This document shows positions 25,510-33,527 of a DNA stretch of 64,000 bases, in pieces (the first letter of the stretch is position 1; each line of letters opens with the position of its first letter). Location: assembly GCA_963841855.1 (NCBI GenBank), contig CAWJEJ010000002.1, positions 1 to 64,000 of the forward strand, read 5' to 3'. The notes beneath the pieces are model-generated. The model worked only from the letters and a program-made list of their open reading frames with translations. It searched no databases and had not been told where the DNA came from. Origin of the DNA: CAXBBB01 sp963841855. Its GTDB lineage: Bacteria; Bacteroidota; Rhodothermia; Rhodothermales; BA12. Both the position numbers and the translations under genes were made by a program.

Positions 25510-26430
25510 TTAGGCAGCGAGACTCAGGGCCTGCTGCGCGTGATGCCGCCGTTCGTGTTCGGCGGGTGACTGGTAAGCTAGCGCCGAGTGGCGCCGCTTG
25601 TTGTTGTAGAAGGTGAGATAGTCGAAGAGCACTCCGCGCGCCTCGTCGTGCGTAGCGAAGCGCTCGCCGCGCACGCACTCGGTCTTGAGCGAGCCGAAAA
25701 GACTCTCCGTTGGAGCATTGTCGTGGCAGTTGCCACGCCTACTCATCGAGCAGACCACTTCGTTCTTTCGCAGCAAAGAGCGGTAGTCAGACGACGTGTA
25801 TTGCGAGCCTTGGTCCGAGTGGTGCACCAAGCCGGTACCGGGGCGGCGATCTCCGAGCGCCGCTGAGAGCGCGGACGTGGCCAGTTCGCTCGCCAGTGAA
25901 GGCCGCACCGCCCATCCGACGACGCGCCGCGAGAACAGGTCGACCACGACGGCGAGGTAGAGCCAGCCCTCAGACGTGGGCACGTACGTGATGTCAGCCG
26001 TCCAAACTTTGTCCGGCGCGTCCGGCTCAAAGGCGCGGTCGAGCACGTTCTCGGCAACCGGAGTGAGCGGCGAGCATGGAGTGGCTTTGGGCGCTCTGCG
26101 CTTCGGCCCGCGCGCAGCCAAGCCGCTCTCGCGCATCAGTCGGGCGACGCGGTGACGACCGCATGCGACGCCGCGCTCGCGAAGCTCAGCGTGTATGCGC
26201 CGCGCTCCGTAGGTCTGGCGGCTCTCGCGATGCACCGCGCGCACCTCGACTGCCAAGCGGCGATCCTCAGCCTCCCGCGGCGACGGCTCTCGTGCGAGCC
26301 ACGCGTAATAAGCCGATGTGGAGACGCCGAGCGCTCGGCATGCCCGGCTCACAGTCAGTCCATCCTCCCGGTCTCGTATCACTTGGTATCTCAGCGGGAG
26401 GCTGAGCTGACGATACCGACGGCTTTTTTT
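25510..26430 (-). CDS. IS3-family transposase OrfB (DDE integrase)
   Basis: The catalytic part of the transposase. It has an HTH_21 region (QTYGARRIHAELRERG) and an rve integrase core with D in WTADITYVP, D in HHSDQGSQYTS and E in NAPTESLFGSLKTE, completing the DDE triad. It is intact to its stop at 25510. It is expressed as an OrfAB fusion by -1 slippage on the A7G tract at 26423-26430 (written ggcttttttt on the plus strand), since it has no strong start of its own. The element should therefore be active. Confidence 0.88.
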   Translation of the reverse strand, partial: KKSRRYRQLSLPLRYQVIRDREDGLTVSRACRALGVSTSAYYAWLAREPSPREAEDRRLAVEVRAVHRESRQTYGARRIHAELRERGVACGRHRVARLMRESGLAARGPKRRAPKATPCSPLTPVAENVLDRAFEPDAPDKVWTADITYVPTSEGWLYLAVVVDLFSRRVVGWAVRPSLASELATSALSAALGDRRPGTGLVHHSDQGSQYTSSDYRSLLRKNEVVCSMSRRGNCHDNAPTESLFGSLKTECVRGERFATHDEARGVLFDYLTFYNNKRRHSALAYQSPAEHERRHHAQQALSLAA

Positions 26431-26675
26431 AGGATTGCTACCTCTTCTTTGGCCTGTTTCAACTGGCGTCGAAGCTGGGCAAGCTCTTCGTCGCGTGGCG
26501 AGCCGTTGCCGGGGAAGGCGCGGCGCCCATCGTTTTGGTACTCGCGTCGCCAGCGGTAGAGCAGGCTCGCTTTGATGTCGAGATCGCGCGCGGTTTGCGC
26601 GACGTTTCCAGAGCGCTCGGCGGCGCGGACGGCTTCGAGTTTGTACTCGGCGGAGAAGGATCGTCGGTCGGACAT
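26391..26675 (-). CDS. IS3-family transposase OrfA (HTH_Tnp_1)
   Basis: 94 residues. The helix-turn-helix RSFSAEYKLEAVRAAERSGN then VAQTARDLDIKASLLYRWRR binds the inverted repeats. A leucine-zipper-like stretch (EELAQLRRQLKQAKEEVAIL) mediates dimers. The OrfA stop lies about 30 nt past the AAAAAAAG slippery site, where part of the ribosomes shift -1 into OrfB (from ILKKAV to PKKSRR). Confidence 0.88.
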   Translation of the reverse strand: MSDRRSFSAEYKLEAVRAAERSGNVAQTARDLDIKASLLYRWRREYQNDGRRAFPGNGSPRDEELAQLRRQLKQAKEEVAILKKAVGIVSSASR

Positions 26676-26738
26676 AGGATGGGTCGGTTTGAGAGAAAGT
26701 ACTCTTAACCGACTGACCAGCTTGTCCGGGACAGGTCA

Positions 26739-27289
26739 CTACTGCCGCTGCACTGGAAGCGCTAAGGAATGGTGGACCACCGAATCTATCGCGGCTCTTC
26801 AATGCACTTGACCGTTTATATCTGGCCGATCATCCAGATACTGCAATCGAGCGGCTATTAAACAAGACGAAACCTGATAAAAAAGTGCGAAGCAGAAACG
26901 AATTGCATGAAGCCGATGCAGAAATTGAGGTCGAGGGATCAGGCTCAGATTTCCAGAGATTTTGCGGAGGTGCCTATCCAATTGCGATGGAAATTATGCT
27001 ATCCCTATTCGACAAGAACCAGATTAAAGTCAGACCTTACACATACGATACTTACCACCTAATATTCAAACAGCGCATTGACAAGATCAGCAACAAGGAG
27101 CTTAAAGATATGGGCGCGTCCGAACGTCAAATAGAATCGCTCCGCGAAAATGGCACTATCGAAAGCATAAAGGATAATTTACCTGCGAAGGCGCGAGAAG
27201 CCCTTCGTAACTACGCAGACAACTATCGCCACCGCTTCTACCCCGACGCGCTGCCTCACGACCTCTCGCTCAGAGCCAAAAAGTCATGA
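26739..27289 (+). pseudogene. 5'-truncated gene of unknown function next to the IS
   Basis: The frame is open from the IS right end and begins TTAAALEALRNGGPPNLSRL. It continues through LYLADHPDTAIERLL, the lysine-rich NKTKPDKKVRSRNEL, and YPIAMEIMLSLFDKN, and stops at 27289. In-frame sequence upstream is IS DNA with a stop, so the 5' end was lost. The composition is less GC-rich than the core genes. The family is not recognised. Translation might restart at GTG 26885, leaving about 134 residues. Confidence 0.6.
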
Positions 27290-27345
27290 CAAGGCCGCTC
27301 GCGTCTGGGATTTACTTCGTTCGGCATCACCCTCCACGGTTCGAC

Positions 27346-27379
27346 AAAGCCTTCTCCTAATCAGGGGGAAGGCTTTTTT
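27346..27379 (+). terminator. Rho-independent terminator
   Basis: The stem AAGCCTTCTCC / GGGGGAAGGCTT around a short loop is followed by a run of T (27374-27379). It lies 57 bp after the stop of the truncated gene ending at 27289. Confidence 0.8.
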
Positions 27380-27492
27380 ACGTCCGCACGTCACGCAATC
27401 GACAGAGCCTAGGATTTCCTAGGATAATCTGGGAGCCTCCCAACATCGCCCTAGCTGCTGACTTCGATACCGTCCACTAAACGCATCGAACG

Positions 27493-27768
27493 ATGACGAC
27501 ACACCCCCCCTCACTGCTAGTCACGCTAGCTCAGACGGCAATCCTGCTCGGGTGCAGCCGCTCCAAAGTCTATGACCTGCGAAGGCAAGGCTTGCTTAAC
27601 GCCGTCTACCTCGGCAAATCGCCGCGCTTCCGGCGCAGTGAAATCATGAGCCTCGTTTCCGGCCAACGCACAACCGCGCTCCGAATCGGTCATGGGCACG
27701 ACAGTTACGACCAGCACAGACAGAACGTCAGCAACGCCCCGCTAGGCGATGTCGAACTGCTCTTCTAA
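27493..27768 (+). CDS. Excisionase/MerR-like helix-turn-helix protein
   Basis: 91 residues. VTLAQTAILLGCSRSKVYDL with RRQGLLNAVYLGKSPRFRRS is the HTH_17 (excisionase/AlpA-like) fold: a helix-turn-helix, then a beta-wing that ends in the RFRRSEI motif. Such proteins direct excision of integrative elements or replication of small plasmids. This supports a mobile origin for the 26.7-33.1 kb region. The C-terminal ~30 residues are polar and of unknown role. No integrase gene is visible nearby. Confidence 0.75.
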   Translation: MTTHPPSLLVTLAQTAILLGCSRSKVYDLRRQGLLNAVYLGKSPRFRRSEIMSLVSGQRTTALRIGHGHDSYDQHRQNVSNAPLGDVELLF

Positions 27769-28091
27769 GCCGCGCAGTAACCCCAACCCTTCGATCCATC
27801 AACGGAGGAGCCAAGTGTAGTATGGCTCCAGGTTCAGTCCACTGAGCCAAAAGAGGACTTGCCGACAACATAGCGTCAGTTTTTAAGAGCAGATTCGTAC
27901 TTCGCCCAACGCGCCTTCACGGTGATCCAAACCATAAAACATCGTGGTTGCCGAAAAGGCCAAAGCACCAAATACACCTTTTTTACCTTGCATCATATAG
28001 CATGACACCGCAAAAACCAAACCACCAGCCAATCTCATCAACACAACTAAACCGCAACAATTTTATGCCCGAACGATCTAACACCACAAAG
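27769..28091. other. Gap without recognised gene
   Basis: AT-richer intergenic DNA. The frame of the next gene is open from 27948, but that part is Pro/Asn/Gln/Thr-rich and lacks protein-like pattern, so I treat it as 5' untranslated. No terminator or repeat is evident. Confidence 0.35.
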
Positions 28092-28721
28092 ATGTCTACT
28101 ACTGACCGCCCATACCTTCTCACCCACAAAGACGAGACATTAGCCCGCATCACACCAATATTGATCCCAAATTACGGCATCCACCGAGTAGGGCTTCGTA
28201 CCGGATTGATCGTCTCTGCCAACCCCGCTGATGCAAAAACGCTTAGAGAAAACAGCGAGGGGGCATCCTTCGTTTTGATCGAAATCGGAGAACGGCCAAA
28301 GAAGGCTCCTCTCGCTGAGCACATGACGCCTGACGGAAAACCTATCGCGTTTCACCTTGTGATCGACGGACTTGCAGCGTCGCATTGCATGCTGGCGCTC
28401 AACGAGGTCACCACCTCGTACGTCGCACACTATGATGGTGACCTGTCTGAAGACGACCAAGTTGAGCATAACAACCGACTAGCGGCGCTGCTTCCGACTC
28501 TGACTGCTGCCGTATGCGGAGGCCCGGACCAAGTGCAAGATTTGCTGGAAGCGGCAGAGATCAACTGGATTTTCAGCTCCGAGCATATTAACGTATCGGA
28601 ATCGCTGTTGCGCGCTAGGCCGGAACACATGTCGGTGGGGATGGACGACGCAATCGCAAGATTTTTCGACTTGTGCGAGGATTCTGTCTGGAAACGGGAC
28701 ATCATGGGTTATCTCATGTGA
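28092..28721 (+). CDS. Hypothetical protein of the mobile region
   Basis: About 209 residues from ATG 28092; ATG 28065 is equally possible. The family is not recognised. The sequence is acidic and soluble-looking: ARITPILIPNYGIHRVGLRT, then EGASFVLIEIGERPKKAPL, with a C-terminal DDAIARFFDLCEDSVWKRDI. No membrane segment, signal peptide or known motif is visible. It lies between the excisionase-like gene and the polymerase-like gene, which suggests an element-specific accessory role. Confidence 0.55.
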   Translation: MSTTDRPYLLTHKDETLARITPILIPNYGIHRVGLRTGLIVSANPADAKTLRENSEGASFVLIEIGERPKKAPLAEHMTPDGKPIAFHLVIDGLAASHCMLALNEVTTSYVAHYDGDLSEDDQVEHNNRLAALLPTLTAAVCGGPDQVQDLLEAAEINWIFSSEHINVSESLLRARPEHMSVGMDDAIARFFDLCEDSVWKRDIMGYLM

Positions 28722-28742
28722 CGCGCATAGCGCTTCGAATCT

Positions 28743-28774
28743 GCCGGGGATGGGGTCATATCCTCAGCCCCGGC
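28743..28774 (+). terminator. Probable terminator after the hypothetical gene
   Basis: The 7-bp stem GCCGGGG (28743-28749) / CCCCGGC (28768-28774) is followed by TACCTTTT. The loop is long (18 nt) and the T-tract interrupted, so the call is moderate. Confidence 0.45.
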
Positions 28775-29124
28775 TACCTTTTGCGCAACATCGTCTACGC
28801 CCCCATCGGTTTACGCCGAACACCACTAAATAATAGCAGTCCATTTGGTGGTGGTTTAATCAGTTATTGCCATTTAGTGCAACGCTTTTAGGCTGAGACT
28901 TTTCAGTCCGAGTCCTTCGATTGCGTGTGAAAGTGTTGCACAGTCCGGCGTACCGTCGTGAGCGTTCGTGCATCTCGGCAGAACGAGAGCTATGCCCCTG
29001 CGACGCTCAGACGCTGATTTCGCTGGCACCGCAATGGATTAGCTCTTGAAGTTCGACTGAGGCCCAGAATTTCGTGGCAAGTCCGTCACACTACCATTGT
29101 AGTCTTCTGATCGGGCATTCCTGC
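28775..29124. other. Gap without recognised gene
   Basis: I see no protein, RNA gene or clear repeat here. It separates the plus-strand hypothetical from the 3' end of the minus-strand polymerase-like gene. Confidence 0.4.
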
Positions 29125-30652
29125 TTATATGCCATCTCCCACCCGGCTACTAGCGATTTCGGCTTTTGCGTAGGTTCGCACCCCAAGCGCCTTCGCCTCG
29201 GCCTCGACAAGGCGCTCTATCTGCCCGAGAAACCGCTCTCGCTTCTCACGCGATGTCACGTTGACTGCGAAGCCGTCGTGCAGCCACAGCGTCACGTGCA
29301 GCTTCTTCTGGGCTTTTGCCAGTTCAATGACAGGCAGCAGCAGTTTCATCTCGGCTGCTTGCGCGACCTGTGCCAGCGCCGAACGAACGTCTGATCTTCG
29401 TCTTTGCCGGTATCCAGACGCCAAACACGTCCCTGATGCCCCCATCCTTTTTGATGCGCTCCTGCACCCGTTTACGAGCGCTCAGCAGCACTTTGATCGC
29501 CTCGTGCTTCAAGAACCGTTTGCCGAGCACGCTCGCTTTTTCGCCCAATAGGTTCTCGACCGTTTCCGCTCGCTGCGACCCGCCCGCTTCCCGTTCGTCC
29601 CACGTCTCGAACTTGCCCAAGCCCGCCTTTCCCTGGCCGAACACGACGCCGTAGAGCTGCGACTTGAACACGCCCTTGACGGCTGCATAGTCCTCTCCCC
29701 CTTCGGCCTTTATCTGCCGCGCCCGCGATCCCATGTGGTCGAAGAGGGAATCCCAGATGCTCACCGCGTCGTCGTCGTCGCTGCTTTTCAGGTACGGAGC
29801 CAACTCCTCGCCTACGCCCCACATCGCCGCTGCAATGGCAAGTTGCGACGACACCAGGTCGAACCAGTCCCATCCGCTCGTCATGGCCGCCCTGACTTCG
29901 CGTGGAAGCCGGGCGATTCCGCTTCCGAAAATGCGAACCGTTTTGCCTCTTCTCGATGGCCGGTAGAGCGGTTTGGGCTGCGCTGCGATCTGGCGAAGAA
30001 GTCTCAGCGCCAAATCTTTCCTACGCGGACTGCTGATCGACTGGGCGACATCGTAGGCGTGCTTAAGGTTGCGCTCGACTGCCCGTGAAAAAGGCTGCTT
30101 GGGAACGCCGTTCATATAGTCCAGCAGATCTTTGGCCGCTTCGTGCGTAATCCATTGCTCCACGTCGCCTGCCGCTGCTTTTTTCTGCGCCGCGCTGATG
30201 GCGTCCAGCCAGCTCGGGATTACTTCTCTTCCGGTCACGAAGTCGACCAGGCCAAGGGGCAACGAGAACCGTTCGATTTCCTCCTGCGCGAGCCGTTCGA
30301 TCTCGGCGGATAAACCTGTTTTGCGCACGTGACGGGCGCGTCCCTTATTCCAACTGCTCGGGTATGCGTGCTCTGCCCACGTCAGACCCGGAAGAACCTC
30401 CTGCATTTTTTCCAGCAGCGGCAGGGATTTGTAGCCGCCGTGATTTCTCTTGTCCTCGATCAGCGCGGCTATGTCCTGGCTGATGATGACTCCACCTGTT
30501 TCGCTGTCCAGCTTGGACGAGAAGAGCAGCGTGTCGATGAAACGGCGGATCACCACGTCGTCCTCGAACGCTGGCAACTCGCGCAAAACCTGCGCACGGA
30601 AACCAGCGCTCACGAGTGCTCCCTGATACCGCTTGATCATTCCTTTTGCCAT
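29125..30652 (-). pseudogene. Family-A-polymerase-like replication protein, frameshifted near its 3' end
   Basis: About 508 residues if one frameshift near 29395 is corrected. Three palm motifs suggest a divergent single-subunit polymerase: motif A-like WFDLVSSQLAIAAAMW (compare DYSQIELR), motif B-like VKGVFKSQLYGVVFGQG (compare KxxNFGxxYGxxxFG) and motif C-like LWLHDGFAV (compare VHDE, with Gly in place of Glu). Motif C lies in the second frame, after KTKIRR|VRSALAQVAQ; one extra base separates the frames. No 3'-5' exonuclease domain is evident. Plasmids and phages carry such genes for their own replication. It is divergent from the DUF932 gene. Confidence 0.55.
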
Positions 30653-30694
30653 AGGTCCGGTACTCTTTCTGTTTTATGACTTATCCATCTTTCG

Positions 30695-30706
30695 CTATCG
30701 CGATAG
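30695..30706. promoter_or_regulatory. Perfect 12-bp palindrome in a divergent promoter region
   Basis: CTATCGCGATAG is self-complementary. It lies 43 bp upstream of the polymerase-like start, directly after a TTGAC string on the minus strand, and 212 bp from the divergent DUF932 start. A repressor site for the polymerase-like gene is plausible. The remaining gap (30707-30917) is AT-rich, with an AAGGAGG string at 30836-30842, but without a convincing gene behind it. Confidence 0.4.
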
Positions 30707-30917
30707 TCAAAAAACTGCCACTACTTCGTTCAGGTATAGATATATGCGTAATTGAAATCTAACAATCTGTTCTATATCATGTACAACAATGAAGAGATGA
30801 CGGTTATGAGCGCGGTAAATCAATCAATTAATTCAAGGAGGTTTGTAGTCACCATAGATATGAGATCAGATAGTTCTTGCTTGACGGTCACCCTTCTAAC
30901 CAAACCGGATCATTCCC

Positions 30918-31757
30918 ATGAACCACATCACCAGACCAAGCAGCCACAAGACCAGTGGCATCCTCTCCCCCTACAACCAGATCGAGAAAGTACCCCTCGT
31001 CGCCGCCGATCTCGAATCCCGTTCGCGCGGATACTCGGTTCGCATCGAAGACCCATCGCGACTCGTCCGGCTGGAAAGAATGCGGTATCGTATCCCAAGA
31101 CTACTGCCTCGTTCCCAACGCCGACGTGCGCGACTCGCCCTCAACATCGCGAGTCAGGCCGGTGGCGAGTGGACCATCGACAAGGAGCACTTCGACGGCA
31201 AACGCTTCACGCTCTCGCTGCTCAACAAAACGTCGGCAACGCGCGAAGTCAAGCTGAACGATCCCGTGGGCTACGGCCTGCACTTCGTCAACAGCTACGA
31301 CGGATCGACCCGACTGAGCGCTCAGATGGTCGTCTGGCGTCTCGTCTGCACCAACGGAATGCTCGCGCCCAAGATGTTCAAGAGCGTTCGGTTCAAGCAC
31401 GACAACTCGGCAAAGGGCTGGCAGGAAGAGACCGAGTCGGCGCTGTCGATGATTCGCTACGCCGATGTCGGACTCGAACGCTTCGTTCGGGCGGCTCAGT
31501 TCTTGGCGTCGATGCGCATCAGCAGCAGTCAACTGCGGACGATTCGCGCTGACGTTCTCGACCGCTTGCCCGTCACGCTCTGGGGCCACACGCTCGACCG
31601 CTACCTCGCCCATGAGGAGCTTTCGGGATGGGGCCTTTTGAACGCTCTGACGGACCGCACGTGGCACAACGAGAAGCAGCGTGCTACGGACTTCTCGTGG
31701 AACGAGTACGGCACGACGGGGCTGATCGAGCACGCGCTCGGCACCAGCCTGAACTGA
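30918..31757 (+). pseudogene. DUF932 phage/plasmid-like protein with two compensating frameshifts
   Basis: 279 residues as read. The central NSYDGSTRLSAQMVVWRLVC then TNGM, and the C-terminal LLNALTDRTWHN, are typical of DUF932 proteins carried by phages and plasmids (function unknown). Between about 31065 and 31140 the frame gives Arg-rich text. The neighbouring frame instead reads GWKECGIVSQDYCLVPNADV, which fits the family before LALNIASQAGGEW. Two single-base changes therefore bracket about 25 codons, the second probably a lost C in GACCTCGCC. The product may still be made, with a scrambled segment. Confidence 0.7.
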
Positions 31758-31863
31758 TGTCGAAGCTGTCCCTCGCGCTACGGGTTCTCGAAACCGTAGC
31801 CGCCGTTTGCTCGGCGCTCTCGCAGGCCCTTCGGGGTCCGCGCTCCTCCTAAACCCTCAAACC

Positions 31864-31893
31864 AGCAGATCCCTCACCCGGATCTGCTTTTTT
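31864..31893 (+). terminator. Rho-independent terminator after DUF932 gene
   Basis: The stem AGCAGATCC / GGATCTGCT encloses a short loop and is followed by TTTTTT. It lies 106 bp after the stop at 31757. Confidence 0.82.
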
Positions 31894-31899
31894 GACTAA

Positions 31900-32640
31900 T
31901 TATCTAATCGCTTTATACAGCATTTCGTACTGCCTGGAATCTAGCATCTCTACAATATTCTCAACACTATCTACAACTGACCTATATTTTACTGTTATGG
32001 ATGCGTTGTCACGAATCCTATCCTTCAATCCCGCTTCTGACCCAATAAATATCATGGTATCAGACAGGGTCTCGTATAAATCGTCTCCATCATAGTACAC
32101 ATAATCTCGAAAGAACAAAGATCCGCTGACCGAATCACCCTCATTAAGAGGTATTAGTGATTTTATTTTTATGTTTTGATAACCGTTAGTTATACTGTAT
32201 ATATTATCATTACCATTAAATTTTACATTTAATACTTCAAAATTACCAAATGGGATTAGATTATTTCCTGAAATAGAACGCCAATCGGAATGAAAGGATG
32301 AATCCGCATTATGGTAGTTTTCTATCGTCTCTTGGTTTTCGGATCGCAGCCTACCAATCATGTCTCTCATCGCTCTAGCAGAGTCCAACACAGTGGCAAC
32401 TCTTGAAGCTATTGCGACAACACTGCTATCTCTTTCGCAGAAGCACTCACCTTCACTAGCAGTTGCCTTAACAGCTTTAAATAATTTATCATCTAGGGCA
32501 GAAGCCATGAGACCTAATTCACCCTTATCCACGACCTCTTTTACGGTGTTATAAGAATTTCTGTTATATGAAACATAATACAACAATATGCACACAAATA
32601 ACACTATGCACAAAGCCGAAATTGCATACATATATTTCAT
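31900..32640 (-). CDS. Membrane-anchored protein of unknown function (AT-rich gene)
   Basis: 246 residues. One N-terminal membrane helix (YAISALCIVLFVCILLYYV) anchors a ~220-residue extracytoplasmic domain rich in Ser, Asn and Asp. CECFC-like cysteines (ECFCERD) occur near residue 65, and the C-terminal half is probably beta-rich (IPFGNFEVLNVKFNGNDNIY). The family is not recognised. Base composition is strikingly AT-rich compared with all neighbours, so recent transfer is likely. Its start overlaps the stop of the upstream gene (ATGA), meaning the two are translationally coupled. Confidence 0.65.
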   Translation of the reverse strand: MKYMYAISALCIVLFVCILLYYVSYNRNSYNTVKEVVDKGELGLMASALDDKLFKAVKATASEGECFCERDSSVVAIASRVATVLDSARAMRDMIGRLRSENQETIENYHNADSSFHSDWRSISGNNLIPFGNFEVLNVKFNGNDNIYSITNGYQNIKIKSLIPLNEGDSVSGSLFFRDYVYYDGDDLYETLSDTMIFIGSEAGLKDRIRDNASITVKYRSVVDSVENIVEMLDSRQYEMLYKAIR

Positions 32641-33074
32641 ATTATTTTATATACTTCTTTTCGTTCTTCGGCAATCAGTCTTAGACATATGATATCGTGA
32701 CTGCATAATAGAGCGGCTTCATCATATCTGACTTCAATTAAATCAGCTTCGTACGAATAGCCTCCTTGACTGCTTCCACTACTCCTTACTTTACCATGAT
32801 CACCCAGTATGAAAAAGTACTCGTTTCCCTTACACTCATAGTAACCACACCTTACAATTGCCTCTTTGAAGGCGTAACTCACTGACAGGCCGTCCACAAG
32901 AGGCTGACCAGACTCTATGCCAAAAGACACGGTTTCAGGCTGACTCCGCCTCACCAAATCAGCCTGAGGAATATCAATGACTGTATTAATTACGGAGTGA
33001 GACCTTACGCTCCAGATCATGTATGAAGCGCTCGCGACCAGCGCGATTGATACTGCTATCAGTACGTACTTCAT
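32637..33074 (-). CDS. Membrane-anchored protein of unknown function, first gene of AT-rich pair
   Basis: 145 residues from ATG 33074; the open frame reaches 33113. The N-terminal helix YVLIAVSIALVASASYMIW is a membrane anchor or uncleaved signal. The soluble part carries paired cysteines (VRCGYYECKGNEYFFILG, then LLCSHDIICLRL) that could form disulfides outside the cytoplasm. No family recognised. It shares the AT-rich composition and membrane topology of the following gene and overlaps it by ATGA. The pair probably works as one unit. Confidence 0.6.
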   Translation of the reverse strand: MKYVLIAVSIALVASASYMIWSVRSHSVINTVIDIPQADLVRRSQPETVSFGIESGQPLVDGLSVSYAFKEAIVRCGYYECKGNEYFFILGDHGKVRSSGSSQGGYSYEADLIEVRYDEAALLCSHDIICLRLIAEERKEVYKII

Positions 33075-33318
33075 TATTCTTAGCAAGGCGGATTCAGTGA
33101 ACTGCTGCACCACACCAAGCGCAGCATAGGGTAACCGTTAGAACAGCCCGGTTACTCCGTCCAGTTCTGGTGGCAGCTAATGTCGACCCATACCGGTCTT
33201 GGTCCTCTCAATCATCAAGATAGCATGATGCACATTCATCCCCAAACCGTGCCAAAAGTCTTTGGGAACGGACTCATCCGCTTAGCCATTACTGATCACA
33301 ATGTGATCGCAACAACGC

Positions 33319-33353
33319 AAAAACGCCCCTAGGGATAGCGGAAGAGGCGTTTA
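33319..33353 (-). terminator. Terminator downstream of tRNA-Asp
   Basis: On the minus strand AAACGCC...GGGCGTTTTT forms a hairpin with a T-run (aaaacgcccc / gaggcgttt on plus), starting 4 nt past the tRNA 3' end. The 33075-33318 stretch beyond it holds no recognised gene. Confidence 0.7.
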
Positions 33354-33356
33354 TTG

Positions 33357-33430
33357 CGGTCCGGACGGGACTCGAACCCGCGACCTCCTGCGTGACAGGC
33401 AGGCATTCTAACCAACTGAACTACCGGACC
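33357..33430 (-). tRNA. tRNA-Asp (GTC)
   Basis: A complete cloverleaf: acceptor GGTCCGG/CCGGACC with discriminator G, anticodon arm CCTGC-CTGTCAC-GCAGG with anticodon GTC, and T-arm GCGGG-TTCGAGT-CCCGT. CCA is not encoded. The accessory island lies directly past its 3' end, the usual position for tRNA-integrating elements. Confidence 0.95.
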
Positions 33431-33527
33431 ATCTGGTGAACAGATCCTGCGCGTGGCAGGACACTTATAGTACGGCGCCTGCCAACCGCTTCGCAACCAT
33501 GCGCGTGGCAGGTTGTGTGAAGTTGAC

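Larger units (their letters stand above)
25474..26738 (-). mobile_element. IS3-family insertion sequence, 1265 bp
   Basis: The left end TGACCTGCTCCGG... (25474) and the right end, read inwards as TGACCTGTCCCGG... from 26738, are imperfect terminal inverted repeats. Both share the inner string CAGTCGGTT. It encodes OrfA and OrfB in the usual -1 frameshift arrangement. No matching target duplication is visible (left flank ...CCTACTTC, right flank CTACTGCC...), and the flanks belong to different genes. This suggests an adjacent deletion or recombination between two copies. Confidence 0.88.

Noticed and set aside
30752..30917. Small plus-strand frame with an upstream purine-rich AAGGAGG string
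   Set aside because: Start, composition and overlap with the DUF932 gene do not support a real product; Shine-Dalgarno-like strings are not informative in this lineage.
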